Positions 1 through 8,227 of a DNA stretch of 47,924 bases are shown in pieces (the first letter of the stretch is position 1; every line of letters starts with the position of its first letter). Where the stretch lies: contig JAUMXK010000008.1 of assembly GCA_030535295.1 (NCBI GenBank), positions 1 to 47,924 on the forward strand. Direction: 5' to 3'. A program made the translations under genes and the position numbers. The notes under the pieces were generated by a model, which was not told where the DNA came from, did no database searches, and saw only the letters and a list, made by a program, of their open reading frames with translations. Source of the DNA: Eubacteriales bacterium. Lineage in GTDB: Bacteria; Bacillota; Clostridia; Lachnospirales; Vallitaleaceae.

Positions 1-323
1 TTTCGAAAGAGGTCAAGCGTGCCTCGAATATGCTCTCGGCGACGAAAGTTTGGGAGTTATAACAAAGCCCTGTGGACGAAGTGCTTGAAAAATTAGTTTT
101 GTGTAAGCCCTAATTTGAAGCGCGCAAGGAAAATGGAAGCGGCTGCGAAACAGACATTTATATTTTCCGGTGCTTCACCGTCAGACGGAGAGTGCGAGTG
201 CGGCAAATGCGCAGCATTTGGTCTGGTGGTGGCAAGCAGCTAGATAAATTTTAATTTAGAAAACAAAGAAAGAAGAAAAAGAGAGAAAAAACGAGAAAAA
301 AATAAAGAAGAAGAGAATGTATT
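1..323. other. Leader region without an assigned gene
   Basis: No convincing coding frame crosses this stretch. Positions 1-240 look richer in GC than the purine-rich run 241-323 that leads into the first gene. Short perfect hairpins are visible: 90-96 with 110-116 (AAATTAG/CTAATTT), 168-172 with 176-180 (CGGTG/CACCG) and 204-210 with 214-220 (CAAATGC/GCATTTG). It may be a structured RNA, a decayed gene, or the tail of a gene outside the window. A 36-codon frame at 133-243 is discussed under findings. Confidence 0.4.
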
Positions 324-974
324 ATGAAGACAATGAGAGAATATGTAAAAAAACTACAAAAATTAGATAGAAAGCACAGTTTGATTCAAGGCGATAAGGT
401 AGCCCTTTATTTAAGCGGTAGTAGTGACTATCATACTGCCGGATTAAGCCGTAGACAAAAGAATTTTATGAAGATTTTTGCAGGATTAGGCTATCATGTC
501 CCCAATTCGAATTTTCCTTATAATTTGGCATTTCCTTATGAGAAAAAGGAGCAACCGCCTCTTTGGAAAGCAGGAATCAGCAATGTAATCTATTATCAGC
601 ACACCCTTTGGAACAGCAAACTTCGCTATGAATTTTATCGTCATTTGAAACCGATAGAAAAAGCGAAAGAAGCGGTGATTGTGACCAGCAGCTCAGGACT
701 CAATATCTTGATTGAAAGTATCGACTATTTGGATTTATCCAACACGGAGTTGACAGTTTTTGCACTTGGGCCGGTTACCAGAAATCACTGGAAGAAAGAA
801 AAGGGAGAGCTGATTGTATTCAAAGGCAATGTGGATTACTACACCAGATTTTTGGATTCGCATGAAACCGATTATCATATTCGCTCAAATCATTATAACT
901 ACTGCAAATCCAAGAAAATAAAGGAAGTAGTCTATGAATGGTACGAAAAAAGAAATGAAGAGAAAGACAAGTAA
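324..974 (+). CDS. Unrecognised 216-aa protein, possibly alpha/beta-hydrolase-like
   Basis: I do not recognise this family with certainty. The protein has no signal peptide or membrane segment and should be cytosolic. Residues 117-131 form a hydrophobic strand followed by TSSSGLN and a helix, which resembles a degenerate nucleophile elbow centred on Ser123. Downstream strands are followed by Asp171 (GNVDYY) and His190 (SNHYNY), in the order expected for a Ser-Asp-His triad. That assignment is inference. The start has a purine-rich AAGAAGAGAA site upstream. It is the first gene of a close-packed operon; the glycosyltransferase starts about 30 bases after its stop, or overlaps it if an upstream start is used. 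Context suggests a hydrolytic or accessory step in the same pathway. Confidence 0.6.
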   Translation: MKTMREYVKKLQKLDRKHSLIQGDKVALYLSGSSDYHTAGLSRRQKNFMKIFAGLGYHVPNSNFPYNLAFPYEKKEQPPLWKAGISNVIYYQHTLWNSKLRYEFYRHLKPIEKAKEAVIVTSSSGLNILIESIDYLDLSNTELTVFALGPVTRNHWKKEKGELIVFKGNVDYYTRFLDSHETDYHIRSNHYNYCKSKKIKEVVYEWYEKRNEEKDK

Positions 975-1005
975 AGCAAAGTACCGGCCGAAAGAGGAAG
1001 TACGA

Positions 1006-2301
1006 ATGGAAGAGGCAAAGCAAAATCAAGAAAAGCAGCAATTGGATAGAATCAAAATAGATGTTGTTTCCGTGCCTTTCAGTGGACATCTGTATCCGGC
1101 TCTGACCTTAGTCTATCCCTTACTTGCAGAGGAAAAATACCAAATCAGGATATTTACCGGAGAAGAAAAGATAGAATTGGTCAAAAAGCTGGGCTTTGAA
1201 ACAGTTACTCTGTTGAAAGACAAACCGAAGGCTCTGGAAACCATTGCCAATACCAGCATGAAAAATGATTTTCTGGGCTCTCTACGCCAATTTAAGCAAA
1301 GCACTGCTTTGTTATCGGATATTATTGAGGATTTAAAGCAGGAATGGACGAAAAATCGGCCGGATATTGTCTTGGCAGATTTTGTATCGGTAGTTGGCGG
1401 TATGGCATGCAGAGAACTGCAAATTCCTTGGATTACCTGTATTCCCAGTCCTTTTGCCATAGAAAGTCGAAACACTACACCAAGCTATTTAGGAGGTTGG
1501 AAACCACACCCGGGATTGCTTTATCAGTTTCGGGATGCGGTAGGCAGACAGCTGATTCATCAGTTTAAAAGGCTGGCTTTCTTTCTTTTTCGGAAAAATC
1601 TTGGAGCCTATCAGAACTTTGAAGTATTTGATGAAAACGGCTATGAACGGATTTATTCGCCATATTCTATTTTAGGATTGGGGATGGAAGAAATGGAGTT
1701 TCGCAAAGATTTTCCGCCGCAATTTCGCTGGGCCGGCTATCATTGTCTTTCTTTTGAAGAATTGACCACTTGGAGAAAGCCGAGTACAGCACCGGATGAG
1801 AAATTGGTGCTTTTGACTTGCGGCAGTCATTTGCCTTGGGCTAAAAAAGAATTGATTCAAATGGCAGAAATCTTGGGAAGGGATTACCCGCACTTTCAAT
1901 TTCTGATTTCATTCGGAATGAGACATCGGAAAGAGAAAAAACCAAAAAGAATTCGAGATAACATTTGGATTTATCCCTATTTGCCGTATCATCAGGTATT
2001 ACCGGAAGTGGACTATGTGGTGCACCATGGTGGTGCCGGTATTCTCTACAACTGCATTGAATACGGAAAGCCGGCTGTCATCATTCCCAGAGATTATGAC
2101 CAATTTGATTATGCAGTCAGAGCCGATATGGCGGGAATTGCCAAGGTATGTAAAAAAGGAAAAGCAAAGTGCCTTCGCAAGGCATTTAGTGAGCTTGTGA
2201 AAGATAAGGAACAAAAGGCTTTGAAGCAGATGCAAAAAGACTGGTCTAAGTATAAACCGACAAAAGTTTTGCTGGAAGAGATGGATAGATTGCTGAAGTA
2301 A
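1006..2301 (+). CDS. UGT/MGT-type glycosyltransferase (GT1-like)
   Basis: Predicted cytosolic GT-B glycosyltransferase of about 431 residues that would move a sugar from a nucleotide donor to a small lipophilic acceptor. The N-terminal part has the SGHLYPALTLVYPLL segment typical of this family, and the C-terminal half has the donor-binding block HHGGAGILYNCIEYGKP followed by PRDYDQFDYA. This is the UDP-glycosyltransferase/macrolide glycosyltransferase signature. The frame is open back to an ATG at 934, overlapping the previous gene. I prefer 1006 because AGAGGA at 993-998 sits seven bases upstream and the protein then begins just before the first Rossmann strand. The donor and acceptor cannot be read from sequence. 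Its place between the hydrolase-like gene and the SDR gene suggests it decorates the product of this operon. Confidence 0.85.
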   Translation: MEEAKQNQEKQQLDRIKIDVVSVPFSGHLYPALTLVYPLLAEEKYQIRIFTGEEKIELVKKLGFETVTLLKDKPKALETIANTSMKNDFLGSLRQFKQSTALLSDIIEDLKQEWTKNRPDIVLADFVSVVGGMACRELQIPWITCIPSPFAIESRNTTPSYLGGWKPHPGLLYQFRDAVGRQLIHQFKRLAFFLFRKNLGAYQNFEVFDENGYERIYSPYSILGLGMEEMEFRKDFPPQFRWAGYHCLSFEELTTWRKPSTAPDEKLVLLTCGSHLPWAKKELIQMAEILGRDYPHFQFLISFGMRHRKEKKPKRIRDNIWIYPYLPYHQVLPEVDYVVHHGGAGILYNCIEYGKPAVIIPRDYDQFDYAVRADMAGIAKVCKKGKAKCLRKAFSELVKDKEQKALKQMQKDWSKYKPTKVLLEEMDRLLK

Positions 2302-2317
2302 AGCGAAAGGAGAGGCG

Positions 2318-3307
2318 ATGAAGGTATTGGTTACCGGGGCGACCGGCTTTTTGGGAAAGTATATTTTAGAAGAATTAAAAGAGCATAGCTATGATGTGAT
2401 TGCAGTCGGCAGAAATCAAGAAATAGGAGAAGGCCTAGTAGCAGAGGGCATTTCTTTTGTCAAAGCGGACTTTACCAATTATAAAGAGCTGGAAAACGCC
2501 TTTGCCAAAGGGCCGGATTTGGTGGTGCATGCCGGTGCCTTATCCACAGTTTGGGGGAAGTGGCGGGATTTTTATGAGACCAATGTCAAGGCCACGGAGT
2601 ATGTGCTGCGGCTTTGCCGGAAATATGCGGTTAAGCGGATGGTCTATATTTCTTCACCCAGTATTTATGCTTTCGGCAAAGACCAAATCGGGATTCGGGA
2701 ATATACTCCAAAGCATAATGATTTAAATTTCTATATTCGCAGCAAACTGATGGCTGAGCGGAAAATCAAGGATTGTCCGCAAGTAGAAACTGTGATTTTA
2801 CGTCCCAGAGGGCTGATTGGCATTGGGGATACCAGTATTATTCCAAGGGTGCTGCGCATCAGCAGAAAAATCGGAGTGCCGCTTTTAAATGGTGGAAAAC
2901 AGTTGGTGGACTTGACCTGTGTGGAAAATGTAGCGCTGGCTGTTCGTTTGGCACTGGAAAGTCCTGCTGCGGCCGGACAAATTTACAATATTACCAATGA
3001 TGAACCGAGAGAGTTTAAGCGGATTTTGGACGAGTTTTTACGGGAAATGGGGATTCGGCCACGTTATCTGAAAGTGAATGCTACGTCATTATATTATCTT
3101 GCCGTATTTTTGGAAAAGGTCTATCGCACTCTGCATATTTATAAAGAGCCGATGTTTACAAGATATAGTTATTATTTGCTGCGTTACAGCCAAACGCTCA
3201 ATATTGAAAAGGCAAAAATGGAGTTAGGTTATCATCCGAAACTTTCTTTAAGCGAAGGAATTGCGCAGTATGCCCGTCATGAACGAAAGCAAAGCGATAC
3301 ACACTGA
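2318..3307 (+). CDS. NAD(P)-dependent epimerase/3-beta-HSD-like extended SDR
   Basis: Extended short-chain dehydrogenase of 329 residues. The nucleotide-binding motif TGATGFLG lies at residues 6-13, the catalytic serine region ISSPSIY at 111-117, and the YxxxK pair at Tyr139 and Lys143 (YIRSK). The overall pattern resembles the 3-beta-hydroxysteroid dehydrogenase/isomerase branch, which includes OleD, a 2-alkyl-3-oxo acid reductase, as well as nucleotide-sugar epimerases. GAAAGGAGAGG precedes the ATG, and the gene begins 17 bases after the glycosyltransferase stop. In this operon a keto-reduction of a condensing-enzyme product is plausible; a nucleotide-sugar modification feeding the glycosyltransferase is the main alternative. 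The family assignment is firm, the substrate is unknown. Confidence 0.85.
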   Translation: MKVLVTGATGFLGKYILEELKEHSYDVIAVGRNQEIGEGLVAEGISFVKADFTNYKELENAFAKGPDLVVHAGALSTVWGKWRDFYETNVKATEYVLRLCRKYAVKRMVYISSPSIYAFGKDQIGIREYTPKHNDLNFYIRSKLMAERKIKDCPQVETVILRPRGLIGIGDTSIIPRVLRISRKIGVPLLNGGKQLVDLTCVENVALAVRLALESPAAAGQIYNITNDEPREFKRILDEFLREMGIRPRYLKVNATSLYYLAVFLEKVYRTLHIYKEPMFTRYSYYLLRYSQTLNIEKAKMELGYHPKLSLSEGIAQYARHERKQSDTH

Positions 3308-3319
3308 TAGGAAATGAGG

Positions 3320-4144
3320 ATGACAAAAAGCATGAAAACAAAAGTAGAACGAGTACAGTATTTTTCTTGTGGACATTGTGAGAATCATTTAGAATATATT
3401 TTTCGGGAAATTCCGGCAGAAAAAAGGAGATTCGATGCCGGTGTATTTTTAATCAAGCATCGCACACAAGGCTATATTCTCTATGACAGCGGTTATAGTA
3501 GCCGACTGATGGAAAAGAAATTAAAATATCGGATGTATCAAAGGATGAATCCGACTTTTATAGAGCCAAAGTTGGAAATTGCCAATCAGCTAAGGGAAAT
3601 GGGGATTTCTCCGGAGGAAATTCGCTGGTTGATTTTGTCGCATTTGCATCCCGACCATATCGGGGGAGCGGCGGATTTTCCAAAGGCTGAGTATATTTTA
3701 ACACCGGACTTGGCAAGAGAGCTTGGTCGTTTTGGATGGAAAGACATGGTGTTTGCGGAGTTTTTACCGGAGGACTTTCGAGACAGAATTCGGGTAGCAA
3801 GACCAATGCGAATGCAGAAAAACTTTTCTTATCAGGAGAGTTGCGATTTGTTTGGCGATGGTAGCCTGTTGCTTACTTCTATCGACGGTCATGCCACAGG
3901 ACAAGGCTGTTTGTATATTGCGGAAAGAAATCTTCTGTTAGCGGCGGATGTTTGCTGGGGGATAGACCTCATTCCGTATACCAAGAAAATAAGACCGCTT
4001 GCATATCTGGTGCAAAAGGACGGCAAAGCCTATGTGCAAAATATAGATTTATTGAAAAAAATCATGGCGGACGGCATAGAGGTTGTGGTCAGTCATGACC
4101 GCAAAGAACGAATTTTGGAGATTTTAGAGAACGGTTTGCGGTAG
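3320..4144 (+). CDS. Metallo-beta-lactamase-fold hydrolase, lactonase-like
   Basis: Predicted zinc-dependent hydrolase. The metal motif HLHPDH occupies residues 108-113, with further ligands His191 (DGHATGQG), Asp210 (AADVCWG) and His259 (VSHDRKE), the set typical of N-acyl-homoserine-lactone lactonases and related MBL enzymes. About 274 residues, close to family length, with no signal peptide. Three in-frame ATGs compete at 3314, 3320 and 3332; AGGA at 3309-3312 is spaced seven bases from 3320, so that start is used. It begins about 13 bases after the SDR gene and is probably co-transcribed. A lactone, thioester or ester made within the operon would be a reasonable substrate, but this is inference from position and fold. 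Confidence 0.82.
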   Translation: MTKSMKTKVERVQYFSCGHCENHLEYIFREIPAEKRRFDAGVFLIKHRTQGYILYDSGYSSRLMEKKLKYRMYQRMNPTFIEPKLEIANQLREMGISPEEIRWLILSHLHPDHIGGAADFPKAEYILTPDLARELGRFGWKDMVFAEFLPEDFRDRIRVARPMRMQKNFSYQESCDLFGDGSLLLTSIDGHATGQGCLYIAERNLLLAADVCWGIDLIPYTKKIRPLAYLVQKDGKAYVQNIDLLKKIMADGIEVVVSHDRKERILEILENGLR

Positions 4145-4264
4145 CGCTTTTCTGGTCTGAAAATAAGAGATGCAAGCTAACGGAAAAGCTTATTGAGGAA
4201 TTGTAAAGAGGAGAATACCGGCACAAAGAAAATGCATTTATGGAGAAGAGAGAAAAGAGAATAG

Positions 4265-5596
4265 ATGAATAAAATTTTGCTTTTGAAAGAATTATTATAC
4301 AAACGCTGGTTTTTACGGCTAAGGAGTCGTGAACAAGTGGAGCGCTATCAAAGGAAAAGATGGAAGAAACAACTTCAGTATATGGAAAGTCATTCGCCTT
4401 ACTTTGCAAAGCACGGGATTCAAGCCTTGCCTAAGATGAATAAAGCTTTTATGATGGAGCATTTTGACGAGCTGAATACAGTTGGAGTAAAGCGGGATGA
4501 GGCTATGGAAGTAGCTTTGAATGCTGAAAAGAGCAGGGATTTCAGTCCGACTCTAAACGGGGTTTCGGTGGGACTGTCTTCCGGCACCTCCGGTCATCGT
4601 GGTCTTTTTCTCTCTACCGAACGGGAACAGGCACTTTGGGCGGCCAATGTATGTGCCAAGCTGCTCCCGAGAGGAAAGCTTTTCGGGAATCGGATTGCCT
4701 TTTTTTTGAGAGCGGATAATAATTTGTATCATTCGGTCAATTCACCACTCTTGCGATATGAATATTTTGATACTTTTGCAGACATCAGCGAACACATCGA
4801 ACGGTTAAATGCTTATCAACCTACGATTTTGGTTGCGCCGCCTTCTATGCTTTTACGTCTTGGCAAGGAAGTGAGAAGGGGCAATTTGAAAATAAAGCCG
4901 CTGAAAATAATATCCGTAGCAGAAATTTTGGAAGATACGGATAAAAGATATTTGCAAAAAGCATTTCGCACGAAGGTCATTCATCAGGTTTATCAGGCGA
5001 CGGAGGGATTTCTGGCTTGTACCTGTGAGTATGGCAATTTACATATCAATGAGGATGGCATTTTGCTGGAAAAAAGATATTTGGATGAAAATCGCTTTTA
5101 TCCGATTATCACCGACTTGCAAAGGACTTCACAGCCGATGATTCGCTACGAATTAAATGATATTCTGGTGGAGAGCAGGCAGGCTTGTCCTTGCGGCTCA
5201 CCTTTTCTTCGAATTGAACGAATTGAAGGCAGGTCGGATGATATTTTTGTCTTTTCGTCCAGGGAAGAGGGCAAGGTAGTGGAGGTTTTTCCGGATTTTA
5301 TTCGGCGCTGTATTTTGTTTGTAGAGGGTATTTTGGAATATCAAGTCATTCAAAATACCGATGGAAGTTTGGAGATTGCCTGCAATCAACTCTCGGAAGA
5401 AAAAAAACAGGCGATTGTCTATGAATTTGAGAAATTGGCAGAGCAAAAGAAGTTCCTGTTGCCGGAAATTACATTTACGCAATATCATTGGGATAGAAGG
5501 GTGAAATTGAAACGAGTGGTAAGGAAGTCAATAAAAAATATGGATTCAGTTGATAAAGTCTTGAGAAAGGAAAAATATGAATCGAATTGCAATTAA
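4265..5596 (+). CDS. F390-synthetase/phenylacetate-CoA-ligase-like adenylate-forming enzyme
   Basis: Adenylate-forming enzyme of 443 residues, related to coenzyme F390 synthetase and phenylacetate-CoA ligase rather than to long-chain acyl-CoA ligases. The phosphate-binding loop SSGTSGHRG is at residues 105-113, YQATEG at 243-248, RYELNDI at 294-300, and CPCG followed by RIERIEGRSDD at about 308-326. It should activate a carboxylate as an acyl-adenylate, but no carrier protein or obvious acceptor lies in the window. A gap of 120 bases separates it from the MBL gene and holds a purine-rich ribosome site before the ATG but no strong terminator. Its end overlaps the KAS III gene by 20 bases, so translation of the two is probably coupled. 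Homologues annotated only as putative adenylate-forming enzymes are, from memory, often found beside KAS III genes. Confidence 0.82.
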   Translation: MNKILLLKELLYKRWFLRLRSREQVERYQRKRWKKQLQYMESHSPYFAKHGIQALPKMNKAFMMEHFDELNTVGVKRDEAMEVALNAEKSRDFSPTLNGVSVGLSSGTSGHRGLFLSTEREQALWAANVCAKLLPRGKLFGNRIAFFLRADNNLYHSVNSPLLRYEYFDTFADISEHIERLNAYQPTILVAPPSMLLRLGKEVRRGNLKIKPLKIISVAEILEDTDKRYLQKAFRTKVIHQVYQATEGFLACTCEYGNLHINEDGILLEKRYLDENRFYPIITDLQRTSQPMIRYELNDILVESRQACPCGSPFLRIERIEGRSDDIFVFSSREEGKVVEVFPDFIRRCILFVEGILEYQVIQNTDGSLEIACNQLSEEKKQAIVYEFEKLAEQKKFLLPEITFTQYHWDRRVKLKRVVRKSIKNMDSVDKVLRKEKYESNCN

Positions 5597-6503
5597 GGGT
5601 TATGGATATTATGTTCCGGAGAATAAGGTAGTCTTTGAGGATCAAATCAGAAGAAGAGTCGTAGAGGAAACGCAGCTTGAAATGGCTGCGATTGCTTGTC
5701 GGAGAGCACTGGAAAATGCAGGGATGAAGATAGAGGAGATTGACCTTTTGGTGTCCGCCTCGGCCGTAGGGATTCAGCCGATTCCTTGCACAGCAGCGCT
5801 GATTCATGAGCAGGTTGCACGGGGACTGGCGATTCCGGCCATGGATATCAATACTACCTGTACGAGCTTTATTTCGGCATTGGATACGGTTTCTTATATG
5901 GTAGAAGCAGGGAGATATCGGAATGTTTTGATTGTTTCCAGTGAGGTAGGCTCTCAGGGGCTGAATCCAAAGCAGAAAGAGAGCTTTGAACTGTTTGCAG
6001 ACGGTGCGGCGGCTTTCGTATTTAGCAGGACGGAGGATGAGCAGGGAGTGATGTATGCTTTGCAGGAAACCTGGTCGGAAGGAGCACATACGACGGAGAT
6101 TCGTGGCGGTTTGACGGGATTTCATCCGAAATACTATAGTGAGGAAACGAAGGAAGAATATATGTTTGATATGGAAGGAAAAAAGATTTTACTCTTTTCC
6201 TTGAAAAGATTGCCCCTTTTTTTGAAACGCTTTGAAGAGGAAAGCGGACTCTCCATGGATGATATTGATATGTATATTCCGCACCAAGCCAGCAGGGCAT
6301 TGGAGCTTGCCATGAAAAAGCTGGGAATTCCTGAAAATAAGTATATCAATCTGGTACAGGAATACGGCAATATGGTGTCCGTGTCCGTGCCGTTTGCCCT
6401 TTGTAAAGCATTGGAAGAAAAGAAGGTGGAAAAGGGAAATAAATTGGCTCTTTTTGGAACAGCGGCAGGACTGACAATCAATTTATTGGTACTAAAGATT
6501 TAG
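5577..6503 (+). CDS. KAS III-type condensing enzyme (FabH/OleA superfamily)
   Basis: Thiolase-fold beta-ketoacyl synthase III homologue of 308 residues with an intact catalytic triad: Cys95 (NTTCTSF), His236 (IPHQASR) and Asn265 (EYGNMVS). It should load an acyl thioester on Cys95 and condense it with a second acyl unit or transfer it. It is slightly shorter than housekeeping FabH and sits in an operon with no acyl carrier protein, FabD, FabG or FabF, so primary fatty-acid initiation is unlikely. Sequence alone cannot separate decarboxylating FabH-like, OleA-like or acyltransferase roles. The start lies inside the end of the AMP-ligase gene with GAAAGGAAAA upstream. It is the last gene of the tightly packed run that begins at 324. 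Confidence 0.88.
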   Translation: MNRIAIKGYGYYVPENKVVFEDQIRRRVVEETQLEMAAIACRRALENAGMKIEEIDLLVSASAVGIQPIPCTAALIHEQVARGLAIPAMDINTTCTSFISALDTVSYMVEAGRYRNVLIVSSEVGSQGLNPKQKESFELFADGAAAFVFSRTEDEQGVMYALQETWSEGAHTTEIRGGLTGFHPKYYSEETKEEYMFDMEGKKILLFSLKRLPLFLKRFEEESGLSMDDIDMYIPHQASRALELAMKKLGIPENKYINLVQEYGNMVSVSVPFALCKALEEKKVEKGNKLALFGTAAGLTINLLVLKI

Positions 6504-6558
6504 TAATAGTTTTTTCGAAAGGAAATGCCTTTTGCGGTTGATTTGGAGGAGGTTTTGA

Positions 6559-8073
6559 ATGAGCGAGCAGCAAGCAGTAAAAAAACAATTTATTTTTATT
6601 ATGACGGACAGCCAAAGACGGGATATGATTAGCAGGCTGAACGAACGAGGGGAAAACATGCATACTCCAAGCTTGGATAAACTGTGTGCACAGGGACTTA
6701 GTTTTCAAGCGGCTTATACTACTCAACCGGTTTGTGGCCCTGCCAGAGCAGGTCTTTTTACCGGAACTTACCCTCATACCAATGGTATGCTGGGCAATAG
6801 TATGGCTCTATCCCCTCATGTACGTACTATTGGTCAAAGATTGAGTGCAGAGGGAATTCACACGGCCTATATCGGTAAATGGCATTTGGATGGTGGAGAT
6901 TACTATGGCGACGGCATTTGTCCGGAGGGTTGGGATAAGGACTATTGGTATGACATGCGCAATTATTTGGATGAATTGAGCGAAGAAGATAGGATACGCT
7001 CCAGAAAGCTGACTACCGCTCTTACGGGAGAAGGTATCACGGAGGATTTTACCTTTGCATACCGTTGTACCCAAAGAGCCATTGATTTTATTGAAAAGCA
7101 CAAAGATGAGGATTATTTATTGGTGCTTTCTTATGACGAACCGCATGATCCGTATTTATCACCAAAGCATTTCTATGAGCCTTTTTACGAAAGACGTTTA
7201 AAGAAAGAGAATCAATATATGGACTTTGGCAGTTTGCCGCCACATGTGCAGGTATGGCATGAGAGGTTTAAGGACTTGGACTTGGAGAGTGATTATGGCT
7301 TGGGACTGCTTGGTGCGAATTCTTATGTCGATTCGCAAATCGGCAGGGTACTGGATGCGGCTGAGAAGGATGCGCCGCAGGCTTTGCTGCTATATACTTC
7401 CGACCATGGTGAGTCGCATGGTTCGCATGGTATTTTTTCCAAAGGGCCGGCGATGTATGAAGAGATTGCCAATATTCCGCTGATTATTCGGTGGAAGGAT
7501 AAAGTGAAAGCAGATATTTCTACGGAGATGCCGGTTTCGCATATTGACTTAGTGCCGACTATTTTGGAATATTTTGAGATGGAAAGACCGGAATCTTTAG
7601 AGGGAGTGAGCCTACTTTCTGAGTTGCAAAATCCGGACATTTCAGAAAAAAAGGAAAACAGGCCGGTATTTATAGAGTTCAACCGCTATGAAATTGACCA
7701 TGACGGATTTGGTGGATATCAGCCGGTACGGGCGGTGGTCAAGGGCAAGTGGAAGTTGACAGTTAGTTTATTGAGCAGTGATGAGCTGTACCATTTGGCG
7801 GACGATCCGGAGGAAATGAAGAATTTGATTCATTCCGAGGAGCATAAAGTGATTCGTGATGAATTGCATGATTTGATTCTGGAATGGCAAAACCAAACCA
7901 GAGATCCGATGCGTGGCTATTACTGGGAGGCAAGGCCATGGAGAACAGATAGGCAAAATGTGACATGGAATTGCGGCGGCTATGCCAGAAGGCGGCATAG
8001 GGAAAAGGGAGAGGTCGGAGAGATTGACTATTCGACCGGATTGCCGATTACCGAGTATGCAAGGAAATATTAG
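6559..8073 (+). CDS. Cytosolic type I sulfatase (formylglycine-dependent family)
   Basis: Sulfatase/alkaline-phosphatase superfamily hydrolase of 504 residues. The maturation motif CGPAR at residues 59-63 provides Cys59 for conversion to formylglycine. Metal-binding and active-site elements include MTDSQRRD near 15-22, a GKWH block near residue 112 and TSDHGESHG near 280. It lacks a signal peptide, so it should act inside the cell on a small sulfate ester or a related phosphonate or phosphate ester. No anaerobic sulfatase-maturating enzyme is encoded in the window. GGAGGAGG stands seven bases before the ATG. It follows the KAS III gene after 55 bases that contain only a weak hairpin (AAAGG/CCTTT near 6518-6532), so read-through from the operon is plausible. 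Confidence 0.88.
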   Translation: MSEQQAVKKQFIFIMTDSQRRDMISRLNERGENMHTPSLDKLCAQGLSFQAAYTTQPVCGPARAGLFTGTYPHTNGMLGNSMALSPHVRTIGQRLSAEGIHTAYIGKWHLDGGDYYGDGICPEGWDKDYWYDMRNYLDELSEEDRIRSRKLTTALTGEGITEDFTFAYRCTQRAIDFIEKHKDEDYLLVLSYDEPHDPYLSPKHFYEPFYERRLKKENQYMDFGSLPPHVQVWHERFKDLDLESDYGLGLLGANSYVDSQIGRVLDAAEKDAPQALLLYTSDHGESHGSHGIFSKGPAMYEEIANIPLIIRWKDKVKADISTEMPVSHIDLVPTILEYFEMERPESLEGVSLLSELQNPDISEKKENRPVFIEFNRYEIDHDGFGGYQPVRAVVKGKWKLTVSLLSSDELYHLADDPEEMKNLIHSEEHKVIRDELHDLILEWQNQTRDPMRGYYWEARPWRTDRQNVTWNCGGYARRRHREKGEVGEIDYSTGLPITEYARKY

Positions 8074-8087
8074 GGTTTAATCCGCAA

Positions 8088-8116
8088 TTGACAATTCTGT
8101 TGCAAATGATTATAAT
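8088..8116 (+). promoter_or_regulatory. Consensus sigma-A promoter
   Basis: TTGACA at 8088-8093 and TATAAT at 8111-8116 are separated by exactly 17 bases, a perfect match to the housekeeping consensus. It lies between the sulfatase stop and the lipoprotein gene, about 110 bases upstream of the latter. Confidence 0.85.
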
Positions 8117-8227
8117 ATCCATTATCGTTTCCGGTATTCATGAAAAGGCAGAATAAGAAATGACCGAAGGATTCGTGCTTTATGGGAAACGACAGAAAAC
8201 CAAAATGAAAAGAAGAGGAGATAAGTT

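Noticed and set aside
5475-6125. Long minus-strand ORF opposite the KAS III gene
   Set aside because: The + strand KAS III frame has all catalytic residues in place; the minus frame shows no motif.
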